Below are positions 23,070 to 37,106 of a stretch of 64,000 bases of DNA, in pieces (the stretch's first letter is position 1; each line of letters opens with the position of its first letter). The notes under the pieces are model-generated. The model saw only the letters and a program-made list of their open reading frames with translations, was not told the DNA's origin and ran no database searches. Origin of the DNA: Rotaria socialis (taxonomy: Eukaryota > Rotifera > Eurotatoria > Philodinida > Philodinidae). The translations under genes were made by a program, and so were the position numbers. The stretch lies in assembly GCA_905331475.1 (NCBI GenBank), contig CAJNYU010003308.1:1-64000 (forward strand), given 5' to 3'.

Positions 23070-26000
23070 CCTGTATATTTTAGCATTTATTGAAAGTGTT
23101 TAAAGTTTTTCTTTAAATTCTTTGAGCTCATGGTCGAGTACATCAAATATTAGTCAGAATTTGATTTCAGGTTAATATAAAACAGCAACAGTTAAACTTT
23201 TGGTGAACGACATTAAAAAAAATAAAAAGAGACGAGGCTCTTTACTACTAACTGAATGTCATGGGGTTCTCATTTTAAAAGATTAAACCCTCGAATGTGC
23301 CATCGTAAACTATATTCCTACAGGTTCCAGCTAGTTAACATTTATTTCTAGAAACACAATTTTCAACAGCATACATTTTGATAGATCTTATTAATTTTGA
23401 TTAAGCACAAACCTTGTGACGCCTACATGCGTCGATCGTGTTTTGTGGTGTTATGCATCTACTAGAAATCCGTATTCCATTAGATAACATGAATTATTTT
23501 GTTTTACTTGCTTGATATACCAAGAACATTTTGGAGTCTGAATATTTAAAAAGAAGATTTAATCGTATCACATAGTTTTAGATAAAAAATAAAGTATCTT
23601 TCGTTTGGAAAAGTTTAGGTTCTTTCATATAAAAAGGTAATTATGTATTTATATTTGAAATATGATCTCTTCGTAAACGTAAGCGTCGTACTTAAGACTT
23701 GGATGCAATACTAATCTCAATATAATATGTAAGTCATGGATATAGGAGAGTACAATGTGGAAAATTTTGCGTACTTCATCTACTCGACACAATTGATATT
23801 GTTCAGGTTATCAGAAAAATCACCATCATTCGCGTGAGCCTATTAACACTCGTTAAGCGTCAGTGACGTCAAAGCTATCATGGCAAAATATTTGGCTTAA
23901 AAATAAACTCTTATAATGCTATTAAGAGCCTGTCATGTGGTCACCTTAATGGCAAGCTTTATCATTCGTTGTGACTTTCTATAAATTGATTAAATTGTCA
24001 TGCAATATTTTCTATAAACTATTTTGATGACCTCCTATTCTTGAAGCATATCGGGAACTTTTGTACGAAAAGATAACAGTCAGCAAAAAAACATTTATAG
24101 AATTCATTGGAAATAGAATGTATTTATCATCATTTTAAAGATAATATTCAAGTGGTTCCGAGCATATACTAATCGAACAATAATGCATCTATATCTCTAG
24201 TTGAAAGACTTATTCGAGAAGGTACTATTTGAACCTACGGATAATCTTCAGGAGTAAACTCCTCATTAAAAAGCACTTCTTTTTTCATAAAAAGTCCTTG
24301 AACCTATACTTTGCATGAGCATCCTCTATTATTGTCTGGAATGACACTAATAGCTCGCTTTGACAAACGAACATTGGAAAATTATCGACAGAAAATGTGA
24401 TGGATAAAAGAAATCTAAATTTTTGAACAATGTTTATTAGACATTGACTAAGTAATATCTATCCGGCAAGCTTAGCTCAGGAAAAACAGACTTAATTTTG
24501 AATTAAAGATAACCGCACATTCCAATAGAGAAAGGAACGTAATTATAATTAAATTTTAATTCTAAGGTACAGTAGTTTTATGAACCTTTAATGAAAAACT
24601 GTCTTCGCCATTGTTCTAATTGTATTCTATTGAAAATAAAAGAATTCAATGACTAAATTAAGATATCATTAATTTTAAAATACTTGCATTGATATTCTTT
24701 CTTTTATATCAATAGATCATATTTTATAGGATGACTCAACTAATTTTTGAAACCAAAAGAAAGAAAATTAAGAAAATTTTCTTTTTATCTTTCAGTCTGC
24801 AATGACTTATACTTGGATGTATATCTACCGAACTGCTTATCCTCAGCTGACAACAACACTCAAACAAAAGTTAAAAAATAGCATAAATATCTTTACTTAG
24901 ATTTCAGCTCATCGTCAACCTCTCGACCCTCATCAATACATACTCGTGTCGATGATGTTTTTTCTTCTTGTAACACTCAAGACAGTATAACGTAATAATC
25001 TCTTAATTATCTCATCCCCGTAAGTGGATAATAAAGAATATCTTTTACGCAAGGCCACATTTTTACTGACTCTAATGTATTTAACAGCAGTTCGCCTACT
25101 TCAACACTATCAAAATTTCAATAATTTTGCTACCGTGAAACTATTTAACAACAACTTGTGATAACATGTCATTGAGTTGCTCAGTATCTCATTACAGGCT
25201 ATTCTTTCTCGGACAGAAATTCTAAGAAAAAATTCAAGAAAATGACCGTTCGATTTCCGTTGAATAGTGTAATTAATCGTATTACGATAACACGTTTTCT
25301 CAATTCTCATCATTCTATGCATAACCATGTCGCTGTAGTGATTTGCAGATTTATTAGACGACACAGGTTTGCCTATATCAAAAACTATTTATGTCTATCT
25401 AAATTTATGTAAAACATCAACAATCTATTCAAGAATTATAGCAACAAAAAAATGTATTGAAATAATATTTCGATCTTGATCGTGACATATTGCAAGGAAA
25501 GATTTCCATCCACTTATAATCATTAAATTCAATGAACTCAATTCTCATTAATACTATGATACAAAGAGTCTGAGGTTATTGACAATCGCTATGATTGTTT
25601 CCTGATATAGCCCATACAAAAATTCTTATGTATACCAAGTGATTTTAACGACATTTTTAGATTAATCGAGAAAATCAATAACATTTCCGAAGTTTAATTA
25701 AATAAAAGATTTTGCCGCATTCATCAATTTGATTTCTTCGTCATCAAAAAACAAGTACACATGTCTTCGTTTAGATCATCAGTTAATAAAAAAAAAAAAG
25801 AGAAAACATTCAACAACCGCCTGCGGAGGTGCTGATTGGTTTGATCATTCATCTTTCATAAAATATACAGAAATGACACCAGCTTGATGATCATGTAAAA
25901 TATATTTTATCCATTGGCGATTACTTGTTATCAACAATCGAATAACAAATTAGACGATTCGTCGTCACAGACTAAAACAACATATCAGTAAATTGGAAGC

Positions 26001-26275
26001 AGCCTCATCTTCTATCAATCTATTAGCCCAGCAGGTTGTTTCTTTCTCTCTCCTTCTCTTCTATTTATCAATTTTTTTCACACCTATCCTCATTTATAAC
26101 TAGCCGTGCATCTTCATGTTTCCATCATAGCTAATCAATTCATCAACTTCGACAAGTCCCCTATCATCAAGAAGACAATCGACGATAGTTTGCAACACAA
26201 TTCTACTTGATCTTTTTCTTTCTGAATACTTTAAATTTCAATCTCTATTACTTTTGTTTTATAGGTTGACATAGA
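23070..26275. other. Intergenic region upstream of the Pax gene
   Basis: No gene supported. The last 250 bp (about 26030-26275) are pyrimidine-rich. They end in TTTTGTTTTATAG just before the Pax start codon, which suggests an upstream non-coding exon or a spliced-leader acceptor. Confidence 0.4.
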
Positions 26276-27429
26276 ATGTATCAACAAGCAGAACAGGAAG
26301 CTCTTCTCGGTAAGCTAGTCGACGGTATTTGGGCAACAAATAAGACGTTTTTTTCAGCTGGTCATGGTCGTGTTAATCAACTTGGTGGAGTTTTTATTAA
26401 TGGTCGTCCCTTACCTGATTATATTCGTCGGGAAATTATTGAAATGGCAACGAAAGGAATTCGTCCTTGTGTAATTAGTCGTCAAGTAAGCAGTCACTAC
26501 GAAAAGTCTTCTAAATTTGTTTTTTCTCTTCATATTTAGCTTCAAGTATCTCATGGATGTGTATCGAAAATTCTCTCCCGTTATGCCGAAACAGGTTCTT
26601 ATAAGCCTGGTCCTATTGGTAATGGAAGTAACAGAAGACAAGGTAAAGAAACTAATCGACAACATCGCAATGAAGAACAACCAGCAACTGAAGAATCCGA
26701 TGAAAGCAAAAGTAAGTTTTCGGTTTTCGTATTGCTGTAATCTATCTTTCGAACGATTCGTTTAGACAATTCACTTGAAGATTCATTACCATTACGTCCT
26801 GTTAGAAATATGGCTAGTAATTCACGTCGGTACCGTTCAACGTTCAATGCCGAACAAATTGATATTCTTGAACAAACATTTTCTCATACACCTTATCCGG
26901 ACGTAACGACACGTGAACAACTTTCACAACGTTTAAATATTGAAGAAAATCGTATTCAAGTATGTAGTTGATCACTGACCGTCTCTAGAATTTAGAATTG
27001 TTTCTTTTTTCAATTAACAGATATGGTTTAGTAATCGACGCGCACGCACTCGTAAAGTAACTACAACGAATTTATCAAGTGCTTCCACATCTAATTATAC
27101 GAATGATGAAGAAAATACGATTCCATGTTTTCTTGAATCGCCAGTTATGGATATGAAACCATTCTTAATGCCTGATAATGTTTTCGATCCATCAATAACA
27201 TCGAGTCCATCATCAAGTATGTGTTAGATGTTTGTCGTAAAAAAATTTAATTAGCGTCATTTCTCTTGTAGATTATTGGCCACCAACTTCTGCAATGTAT
27301 TATGGATCACCAAGTGCTTCCTATCCGTCTATGACTAATCAATACTATTCAGCATATGCTTCTCCAACTACTTCATCTGTGTATCCAAATTATCCGTTAT
27401 CGTATCCGAGCTATCCGTCATGCTATTAG
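26276..27429 (+). CDS. Pax3/7-like: Pax3/7-like transcription factor: PAI half-paired domain plus paired-type homeodomain, 5 exons
   Basis: Exons 26276-26485, 26540-26711, 26766-26959, 27021-27216 and 27272-27429, all with GT-AG introns of 54-61 bp, encode 309 aa. The start is fixed by an in-frame TGA three codons upstream. Residues about 29-97 are the PAI subdomain of a paired domain ([48 protein letters not shown]); wording such as [10 protein letters not shown] and RPCVISRQ is closest to Pax3/7. The usual RED subdomain should follow at once. Instead there is about 45 aa of polar linker and then a homeodomain (from [11 protein letters not shown] to [14 protein letters not shown]) with Ser at position 50, as in Pax homeodomains. 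No octapeptide was seen. The C-terminal 60 aa are rich in Ser/Tyr/Pro, like a transactivation region. AATAAA lies at 27505-27510. Likely a nuclear DNA-binding regulator of development. Confidence 0.93.
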
Positions 27430-30400
27430 ATTAACTTTTTTTGTATATAATTCTCGTGAATATTTATATTTTTTCGGCTTGTACTACGCGGTCAGTAGTT
27501 TGAAAATAAAATTCAATTTACTTTTCTAATATAAAATATTGTAGTGATGTCTTATGATTTATTCAAAATACGTTTCAGTTCAGCGTCTGAGAAGAGATTT
27601 AAAAGTATTCTGTCGTAACTGGAACTTGTTGAATATCTGCTCTACGTTAAGGGTTTTAGTTGTTTTCGTTGAAGTTTGAAGAAAACGTTGCATAACAGAA
27701 TTTTCTATCACGGATGAATATATCATCTTTAATTAATTCGGATGAATTTACGAATAAATGTAGACTTGCAACAAGGAGATGGTTCGTTTTCGTTACTATC
27801 TAGATGTTTTTCTTGAGGGTTTATGAAATTAGCATTGCAGATTGACGATTTCACTGTGATCATAATTTTAACGTTTCATAGAGAAAATATGTTATCATTT
27901 CGTTTCAATAAATAATTATTTGCACTAAACACTATCTAAGAGTTATTTCTAAAATCTATTGCTGTTCTACGAAGCCATTGAATAAATAGAATGTGCATAT
28001 TACTTGATTATTCGATTATCTAGACAATTCTGCATTGATATTGTGAAGGTGTTGATTATTGGATCTGGGGAGACGCTAGTTGAAAATGATATTATTTTCT
28101 CTGTAACACCGAATGATCAAAATGGAGTTGGTAGTCCGTTTTTGATCTTTCTTCTGGAATTACTAAAAGAATAATTTAACGATTCCTAAAGTCAGTAACA
28201 TGTATATTCGATATACTTATCCGTGATAGGAAACAATTCTTTCATGTCCTATTTTCTTTATCTTCTATGATTTGTGCAGAAAAAATTTAATTATCCGTAT
28301 ACACTTTACGAAAACAGAAAAATTCATGGAACACTTAGTGACCGAATAAGAAAGTTGTTTTTCTCAAAGTCCAACAAAACAGCTCAACTATTAAGAGTGT
28401 CGAAGTTCATCAAGGTCTCCATAAGGTAGAATACTTAAAAACTTCTTCTCTAGGTTCAGAATCACATGTATTGCATCGCTAGCGATAAAATGTCACTTGT
28501 TTGAGGACTTTATTAGTTGAATTTTCGTTAGGTTGAAAATGATGGCTAGTCTTATCAAGATGTTTCATCAAATGTCGATGCATTAAGCTCCAAATGGCGT
28601 AGCCATGTATATGTTATAGTTGACATGAAAATTTAGTTCAGATTGGAATAATAGATTTAATTAAAGATAGAAAAAATAGATACAAAAGAGAGCGTAGAAA
28701 ATAAAAAAATTCGAAAATCAAAACGCAAATAAAATTATATGAACGATATGGAAATTTTTTTCTATGAGCTAGATTTAGCCAAACTATTTTCTAATTGATC
28801 ATAGTTTAGATTTCTTTTTTAAATTGGTGACCAAAACAAAAAACTTTATTTCTTACTTTTCATTTATCTCCACGCGCTCTCATATCACTTGTATGAGTCA
28901 TATAGTAACTAATGTATGTTATTGAACTGACACTTTAATATTAAAAGGAAATGAAACACTTCGTTGATTATGACAATAATGTTACATCATCAAATAAATA
29001 CTTATCCGAAATTTACACTTTAAGAATTTAGTAGAATCTATTAATATCTAATTTTTTTCTCATCATTCTTTTATTTTATTGATTTAAGTTTTAATAATTG
29101 ACACTCGCCACTATGAAACGGACAATGATTAGGCATAAATTACGAAGTTTCTTTTATATAAACTTATTCTTTTTAACGAAGAACGATTGCAGATAATAAC
29201 ACATCAAATGGACCACTCATATAAGAAACTTCTTTATCATTTTCATTAAAAATTAAAGAAAAAATATTTACTTTTTTCCCATACCATTCGAGATAAAAAC
29301 TCGTTCCATTCCATTCCCATCTGCTCGAGACCCGTACTTCGAAATGACGAGAGCGAAAATCTCTTTCTTTATTTTCTTCGAAACATAGCGAAAATCTTTT
29401 GTTTTCTTTGTTTTCTTCGAATACAGAACGAAAGAAAAAAATCAATGTCCCTATGTCCCAATGTCCCGAGCATTGAAACAAACATTTATTTAGAATCTTT
29501 GTCATTTTTCTCTTCTCAATCATGAAAGATAGACACAATTTATCTTGGAAAACAAAAACGTCTTTTTTGAATCTGTATACTCAATCAAACTATGTCATAT
29601 CACTCATTAACAAAATTTTATTTCTATGAATCGCTTTCTCATAACATTTATAGAATAGTCTACAATTCCAATCTCAACTAGACTCTAAACTGCACTGCCA
29701 CATACATTCTGGAGATACTTATATAGTACAGGAAAAGTTGTTATTTAAATGAAAAATTATTTTGTATTTCGAAATGGATAGATTTGATTGCCGTTTTAAC
29801 TTTCAAAAAGTTCGACGAGACCTGTCTTTCCAGCCTTTCGCTAGTACAACTGTTGAAAACTGTGAATTTTAGTCTCTTACAAAGAGATGATCGATACTTT
29901 AGATTATTTATAACTTCATTTGAATAAACATTCGTTTCTAATAGAGGATGAAATTTTTAAAAAGCTACCAGGGCTACTTTCATAGTCACATTGAACGGTT
30001 AAGAAATTTACCAGGAGAGATATAAAATATTGAATCCACAAATGACGCGAAGCAAAAATCTATCGTAAGCACGAATTTTTATCAGGCTTGCGACATCTAT
30101 GGACTATTGAACGATTCCTGTTGATGTAATCGGTTTCTTTGATGCGAATAAAATATCAACATTGACTTAACACATACAAAAAGACATGTAGAACATCACT
30201 ACAAGGCCTGTGCTGATAAATATGATTTCACTTCTGTGGGTTTATTTCTTTGTACGTTGTTTTGTAGCTACGTGCCGATTTACTATCATACAAAGTCCAT
30301 TCTTTTTATATGAAGGAATCAGTAAAAGCAAAAAGAATGTAAGGAAATAAAAAAAAGAGGGAACACACGAACTAGTAGTTTCAGAAACAAGGTAGCCCAA

Positions 30401-30997
30401 AAACGGAACAAGAAAAGTATAGCGTGTTAAACTGATTAGCTGTATTTTATCATGAAAGGAGATAGGAGGCGATATTAGGTGATAATGGATGACACGAGAA
30501 GTTATATCCACAAGCAATATTGTCAAGAAAAAATTAAATTAGATAATATCACACTTTGAAATCAGTCGAAAATGTTAAAAATTTTCTCGCCAACGGTTCG
30601 TTCCATTTGATGTAACAGATCGAAATTCAAAAGATAATCAATCCTCCACCGTATCTACTGTATTAAACTGTCAGAAATCTGTAGGATTCAGATAGGTCTG
30701 CAACACATCCTGCAGTCCTAGTTTTCGCATACATCATGCTAATGTATAAACTGTCTGGCCTTTATTTTTTTGATAAACAGATTATTTCGTATCAAGTAGA
30801 TTTTATGTATTATTTTTCTTTCTACAAATACATACAATGTCAGAAGAGTAAATTTCAGACGTAAGTGTTCCAATTCACAGCATAAAATAACTTATTTCTA
30901 TGACAAAAGAAAGAAAGTAATGAAATGAAAGAATATGATCAACAAAGGGAACAGGAAAAAAAAGTTTAAGAACAATAACAAATGAAAACAAAAATGA
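27430..30997. other. Intergenic, nothing recognised
   Basis: AT-rich 3.6 kb between the Pax gene and the convergent C3H-motif gene. The longest frame (29173-29538, minus) is internally repetitive (FEENKE twice) and is not convincing. No inverted or tandem repeat of note. Confidence 0.4.
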
Positions 30998-33127
30998 TTA
31001 TCCATCGCATTCATCAATCATATTATCGGATGTCATTGAACCTCGTACAATCATGCTCAATGTCCAGACTTTTGTATCAATAAGACAACCGGTTGTTGGT
31101 GGAGACATTTTACATAGTAGAAACCAATTTTTATAATGCAGAGCAACACGCGGATGGCGAAGAAGAAAATCATAGAAGTATTCCGGTGCAATTGAATCCA
31201 TCTAGAGTTTTAAAAAAGTCAATTAGATATTTTCGTTAATTTTATCAAAAGAATACAAATCAGGAAAGAGAGAAATTCCCGTTTTAGTGAGTAAACTATG
31301 TTTAAATATTCTACTGAATACGAAAGTTATTTCTTACCTTAATTCGATAATTCTTGTTTACGACTAGAATTGCTTCGTTATGTACGAAAAGTTGTCCATC
31401 AAGCATAGGAGAAGTTCGTGGAACTCTTTCCATTAGACGTGCTGCAACAAATTCTTCTTCAAAATCAGTTAATGGTGGAATATGTTTGGATACTAATTCA
31501 CCAACATTTAATCCATTAGCACGAGTTGTTGAGCTAAGATATTCAACATCTTTACTTGTCGTACAAGGATAACTTGTTGAAAACTAAATTTTAAAAATTT
31601 TAAAAAATTTCAATCGACTACGAATGGCATATGTTCGTATCTTGTAACGATGATAAGTAAAAACATGCAATAAGTAGGAAATCACTTGTCCTGATAGAAT
31701 CGGAATCAACTGCATAAAAATTTCGATTAACATGTATTGATTGATGTGCAATTTCGTTAAATAGAATAATTACTGCCCGAACTGAGAAGATCAAGTTATA
31801 TCGTTGTCTTCTTCTTATTCTCATTATTGTTTACTGATATATAGATATCCCATAATCTTACAGCTCATTACAGTTGCCTTACAAAAAAAGTATCTAAGTT
31901 ATCATTTATCTTGACAGACAGGCTGATTCTCATTCAGTTTATCTATCAATTAATGTTCTGTATATCAGTCATGCGCCAGGAGTCATGACATATGCCAGAA
32001 ATAAACAATGTAAAGGATTGTTATTCATTCCGTTCGTGAAATTATAAACAAATTAAACTGGACATATTGACTAACAGATATATGATATCACATAGGTGAA
32101 GAAAAGGGTACGGTGCATCAGAAGATACGATCTAAAGTTAGAGGAAGTAAACTCATTATCTTTGACCTCATCTGAGTTAAAATATAACTGGTAGTTGTTA
32201 GACTTTACGCATTAAACAAGTATACTTTGACCGTTATCAATTAGAATCCGATCGATCAATCATCATATACCTATAGATCTCAAAGCGACCAATTCATTAT
32301 CTGCTTGATCATTACTATCAACAAGTTCATACCAAATTTTATTTAAGTATTATCTTCATAAGAACGCGGGTTACAGATCAGAGCAAATTTGGCTGATCGA
32401 TTACTATTCTTTAAAAAATTCAGAAATATCAACACTTACCCTTGGTTCTGATTTAACGCCAACCTGAAAATCAGTATTATCGAGATTTTCTACAGAAAAT
32501 ACATTAAAATCAGGCAGCTCCGATTTAACAGTACTGTTCATACAATGACGTGTAGTTGGATTCTAATAAATTCATATTAACATAAAAAGCAAAAAAAAGC
32601 AAATTTTCTAATTTCTTACCTTACAATACTCTTCAAGAATTTGAATATCATCATCATCATCATCATTATAATTATTATTCTTTCCATTACTATGATTTAC
32701 TAAAATGAAGAGAAAAAAATTGTTTTCTTTAATTGATTTTAACAAAAGAAAAAGGAGAAAACTCACTAATTGGTAATGACAAATTAGTTGATAATGATTT
32801 TCGTTTATTCTTTTTTGGTAACACTTTATTTAATCGTATTGCATTGTGTTTACCACATAATTGACGATTAAAAGCTAGATTCGTGCAAGCATACACATCC
32901 CATGTACACACAAGTCTCCAACGACGACCGTCATATTTTTCGCGTCGATTATTTTGATCATTTTCAATATAGCGAATAGTATTTTTTGCAGGTGGTGATG
33001 TTAAATGAGGATGTAGTGTTCTCGGTGATCCAGCTAATTTTTGTAAAGAATTCGATCCTGTTGGTTCCGATAATAAGGATTGAAATATTCTATGAACGGC
33101 TAATGGCGAACAATGGGATTGATTCAT
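30998..33127 (-). CDS. Unrecognised 337-aa protein with a C3H 'WR-C' motif, 5 exons
   Basis: Minus-strand exons 33127-32767, 32699-32620, 32562-32440, 31583-31338 and 31201-30998, joined in phases 1, 0, 0, 0 with consensus GT-AG sites. Residues about 75-105 hold KYDGRRWRLVC, then C-x6-C-x9-C-x2-H, a probable small zinc-binding unit that resembles the D-G-x-x-W-R-C pattern of WRC-type domains. A run of six Asp follows the basic stretch PKKNKRK. Two V-K-S-E matches (VKSELP, VKSEPR) fit the sumoylation consensus, which suggests a nuclear protein. The C-terminal 150 aa (EEEFVAARLMERVP, EYFYDFLLRHPRVALHYKNW) look globular and conserved but match nothing I can name. A purine-rich GA tract lies about 170 bp upstream of the start. 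The gene model is firm; the function is not known. Confidence 0.75.
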
Positions 33128-33297
33128 TTGTTATTTCAAAATAAAACAGTGTCAAAAACAAATACACGAACGCTGCGCTTAAGAATTTAATAAGAATGGC
33201 GGAGCTTTCTGATGATTCAACGTGCGAACATGTATTGCTGTTGGTCGAGGATATTCGTTTGACTTTCTCTTTTCAAATATATCGATAGCTATTTAAA

Positions 33298-33338
33298 CGA
33301 AGCAGAGAAAGAGAAAAAGAGAGAGAGAGAGAAGGAAA
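33298..33338. repeat. GA-rich purine tract
   Basis: Purine-only run with a (GA)6-like core upstream of the minus-strand C3H gene. It could be a promoter element of the GAGA type, but that is only a guess from position. Confidence 0.5.
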
Positions 33339-35690
33339 AAATATACATGTCAATAGAAGTTCGACCGTTATGACTGACGATTAACCAAACAGAATACACT
33401 ATAGTGTCATATCCCGATTAGAATCGTTCTTTGTCATACTGATCCGTATGACTGATGGAAATTAAAGTTCATGTGAATCTTCAAAAAGAATTGAATCTTG
33501 TAAATATGACTGATAACTATACATCAAGATGATGTGATGTTGTAAAAATAAATAGATGTCAGACATTTTGCGATTCGATTTGTCTGTGTAATTTTTTTTG
33601 CAGCGCCTACTTCGACTCGATTTTACGTATATTCGTTATCTTTTTCTTATCTCATGTCAAGTGCGATATTAATTAGAAAGAATTCGTGAGAGAATGTCTG
33701 CGAATAAATATGCGCAACAAAGAAAACACTTGTTGTCATGTTATTGATAGACAGAAGAAGAGCGCCATGAGAAGAAAACTACGGTTTTCCTTACAACAGC
33801 ATGTTAGTCGAAGAATTGAGACACAATACTATTGTAAGATTTAATTTAGTTACATATTGATATATCACGATACAAGAATCTAATTATATGGAGCGAGTTC
33901 TTGGAGAAATATTTTCAAAAGCTGACATGTCTTATTGACAGGATTAAGTTTATAAATCATATCGTAGTTAGAAGAGAGCATTCAGTTTATTCTACATTCT
34001 ACAGAAATTTTCACAATATTGCATAAATTCGTGCTGTCGAGTGAATCGAGTGTTATTCAAGTTTGTCTACATTATTTCTACTGCATTTAATGTTGAAAAA
34101 TTCAATACAATATCGATCGTTAATATCACTACTTAGGTGTGAAATGCGTACATTTTGAAGCCTCATGGTTTTTTTTTCTTTCGAGAAATAAATATAGGTG
34201 ATAATTATATAGCATAGTCAAAAAGTTCTTGTAGTAATAACAGTCTAAAACTTCACCTTCATTACTTTTATTCATCATATTGAACTATTCTAGTAGGGAC
34301 ATCTGTTATGTATTGAAGGACCAATACAAAATTTCACTGATGCCTATCTATTCTGACAAAATTTCCACAATTATTTCGAACATCTCCGATTTTATATGTA
34401 TAAACGGCGTTTATGCTCGCATACAAAAACTCGTTTTGTATTGCGTTTAATCATCAATAAAAAGTTGCCTCATAAACATTCAGAAACATATGCAAGATAT
34501 TGTTCTCAGTCTGATTTGTCTTCTAGAGGAACTAAGACAATAACCAAAGAGCTCAACTCGATGCCTATTTGAAACTGCCAAAAGATATTCTAGAAATGAG
34601 TTGAAAGGGATGAGACTTTTTTATATGTAATGGAATTTGAATCTAAAATCAATCATAATAGATATGTCTGTGAAAAAATAAGTAGAAAAGAATGAAGAAT
34701 AAATTTAACTAAGTATATATCTAGATGTACTTGACTATTATCTTGATATCACATATTATGATGATAGTAGGAATTTTTATTGAATCGTCTTCATCAATGA
34801 TGCCGCGTAAAATCAAATTTAAATTTAAATATTTTTCTAGATTCAACAAGGCTAATGAGACATGTTTATGTCATTATTTGCCTATTGTATATAATTCTTG
34901 GATTGTTGATACTCAATATTGTTTTAGTGTAGTTTTTTAAATAATATATTCTTTGAAGTTTGTACTTAAGTGTAATATGTGCAACGACTTTATTTTTCAT
35001 TATGAAAAATTGATGGATTATATTATGGTGTAATTTTGTTTTTAATTGAGGAAGTGCCTATTATTGTTGCTCTAATGCATTTAACATCATTTTGCCATGG
35101 GAAGAATTGTCATCACAATTCAATAGTACATGCCCATGCTCATCAAATATATTCATTACTATTAGTTCAAGCATATGTGAATTCATACGTTAATCTTGAT
35201 GATTGGTATTACAAATTTAAAAAATAAACAATTAATCATACATTGAAAATTTTAAAAATCAAGGAATAGAATTATGTATTAAATGAACACGAATATAATT
35301 AGTTAATTGTATGAATTAAAAACTGAAAACGTAGAGACTTCTTATAGATTGTAAAAATCGTACGTCAAAACTTAGAGAAAAATGTTGTTTTGTTGAATTT
35401 TATACAAAGTTCCGGTGTTATGCCTTTTTTTCTCATCGGATAATGACTTTTTGTAATAGCTGATGTGGATTGAGAATTTTTAAATTGCTTCTAGTTGATA
35501 GGATTCAAATAAAATACGATGAAAAAATATAAAAAAAGACGAGATCAATTTAAGAACGAGTACTGCATAATGTAGTAGTGAAAAGAGAATAATTTTACTT
35601 TTTGGGTTAATAATAGTTGCCCAATGAATCATAAATTAGTTAAAGAGATGCTACAAATCGATTGAGTGTCCATTTACGGCTGAAGCTTTC

Positions 35691-35720
35691 ATTTATTATT
35701 ATTATTATTATTATTATTAT
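35691..35720. repeat. (ATT)n microsatellite
   Basis: About nine perfect ATT units. Confidence 0.85.
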
Positions 35721-37106
35721 CGCTCGACTATATGTCAGGGTAAGTTACTTAAAGTGTAGTTGGTAATCGGTGAATGTTTTATTCACGGATTGGTATCAAT
35801 TCAAATGAATCCATCTGTAAAATACTGCAATTTCTTCTGTTTCGCAATTGAAAAATCTCAAGATTTTATTATTTATTTATGAAAGTCCTCTATCTTTCGA
35901 AAATATAAGTTTAGATGTTTCCCTTTTGAATTCATTAGATCTAAAAATGACTTGAATATAGGCGTCATAATAACTAATTTAGTATGAAATGGCAGGAAAT
36001 ATTGCACATACGATTCATAGTGTTTTCCAAAATATTATACGTTTCTTGAGGATCAATACGATCATCTATTTATAGAACATTTTCATAATGACATTCACCA
36101 ACATACGTTCTATATCTGTTTCGACAGTGATAAATAAAATGACCGCGTACAAAAGAACGTACTTAAAAATTAACTACGATGTTTCATTATGAATAAACTT
36201 TATAAATAGCTACAGGCTTTTTTTTTATGAAATATCGAAATAATAGCAATATTTTATCATAATATGGAAGCAAATTGAATATTTAAACTATACAGAATGA
36301 TTAATATAAATTTATTTTCTCTCTACGTAAGCAAATTCAACAGCATAACCTTTTCCATTCAAAAGTCTTCAATTTTAATAAGCCGAAAAGACTTGTCGTT
36401 TTTTTGTAACAGTAGACTGATATTCTATTTCATGAATGTAATGTTCTTGCTAAATCATAAGCCGCGCATGCAGCTTAGATGCTTGTGACGATAAACAAAG
36501 TCTTAATATTAAAATGAAATTCTCTTTTTTTCTGCTTTTATTTATATTTGGGATTCAATAGAAACTTGATGATGACACAATAAAAAGTCGTGATCGTCCA
36601 TTTCAAATGTCATTTAACAAATTATGGAACAGAAAAGTGATGACCTATTTTATCTTCTTCGGGATAGTGCTTCTTAGTGTTAATGGAAGTACTTATTTCT
36701 TGATGGCTTAGCTACAAGATGTTTTAAAGGGCCTTGATGTTTCTTCTAATAACTGTTTTAAAATTAAAATAACAGCTTGATCTTAAGGAATTTTTGATTC
36801 ATTTCACATTTTTTTTTAAATTCTAAATATAGCATTTAATCATTTAGTAACGTATTCTGAATATTATAGGGCATGAATAGAGCTCAGAGAGATAAATATC
36901 AATGATTCTTTAATTCTTGATTTTTGTTTTAGATTTCATATATTATTTAAACAATTTTATTGGCACAAGAAAATAGACAACAGAATTTTCGTATTTAATT
37001 TATTCAAATACATTAAATGTTCATGAACATAGGATTATTCATACAGATGAGCTATGAAATGCTTCTAGCTTAAAACTGACATCTGTAAAAAAAAATAAAC
37101 TCTTAT

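Larger units (their letters stand above)
33128..37106. other. Intergenic, nothing recognised
   Basis: AT-rich. Contains two microsatellites (separate entries) and several short open frames (34725-34940, 35036-35227, 36297-36488) without coding signatures. Confidence 0.4.

Noticed and set aside
29173..29538. 121-aa minus-strand frame
   Set aside because: Low-complexity, internally repeated Lys/Glu-rich sequence derived from GAAGAAAA-type DNA; no family or exon support.
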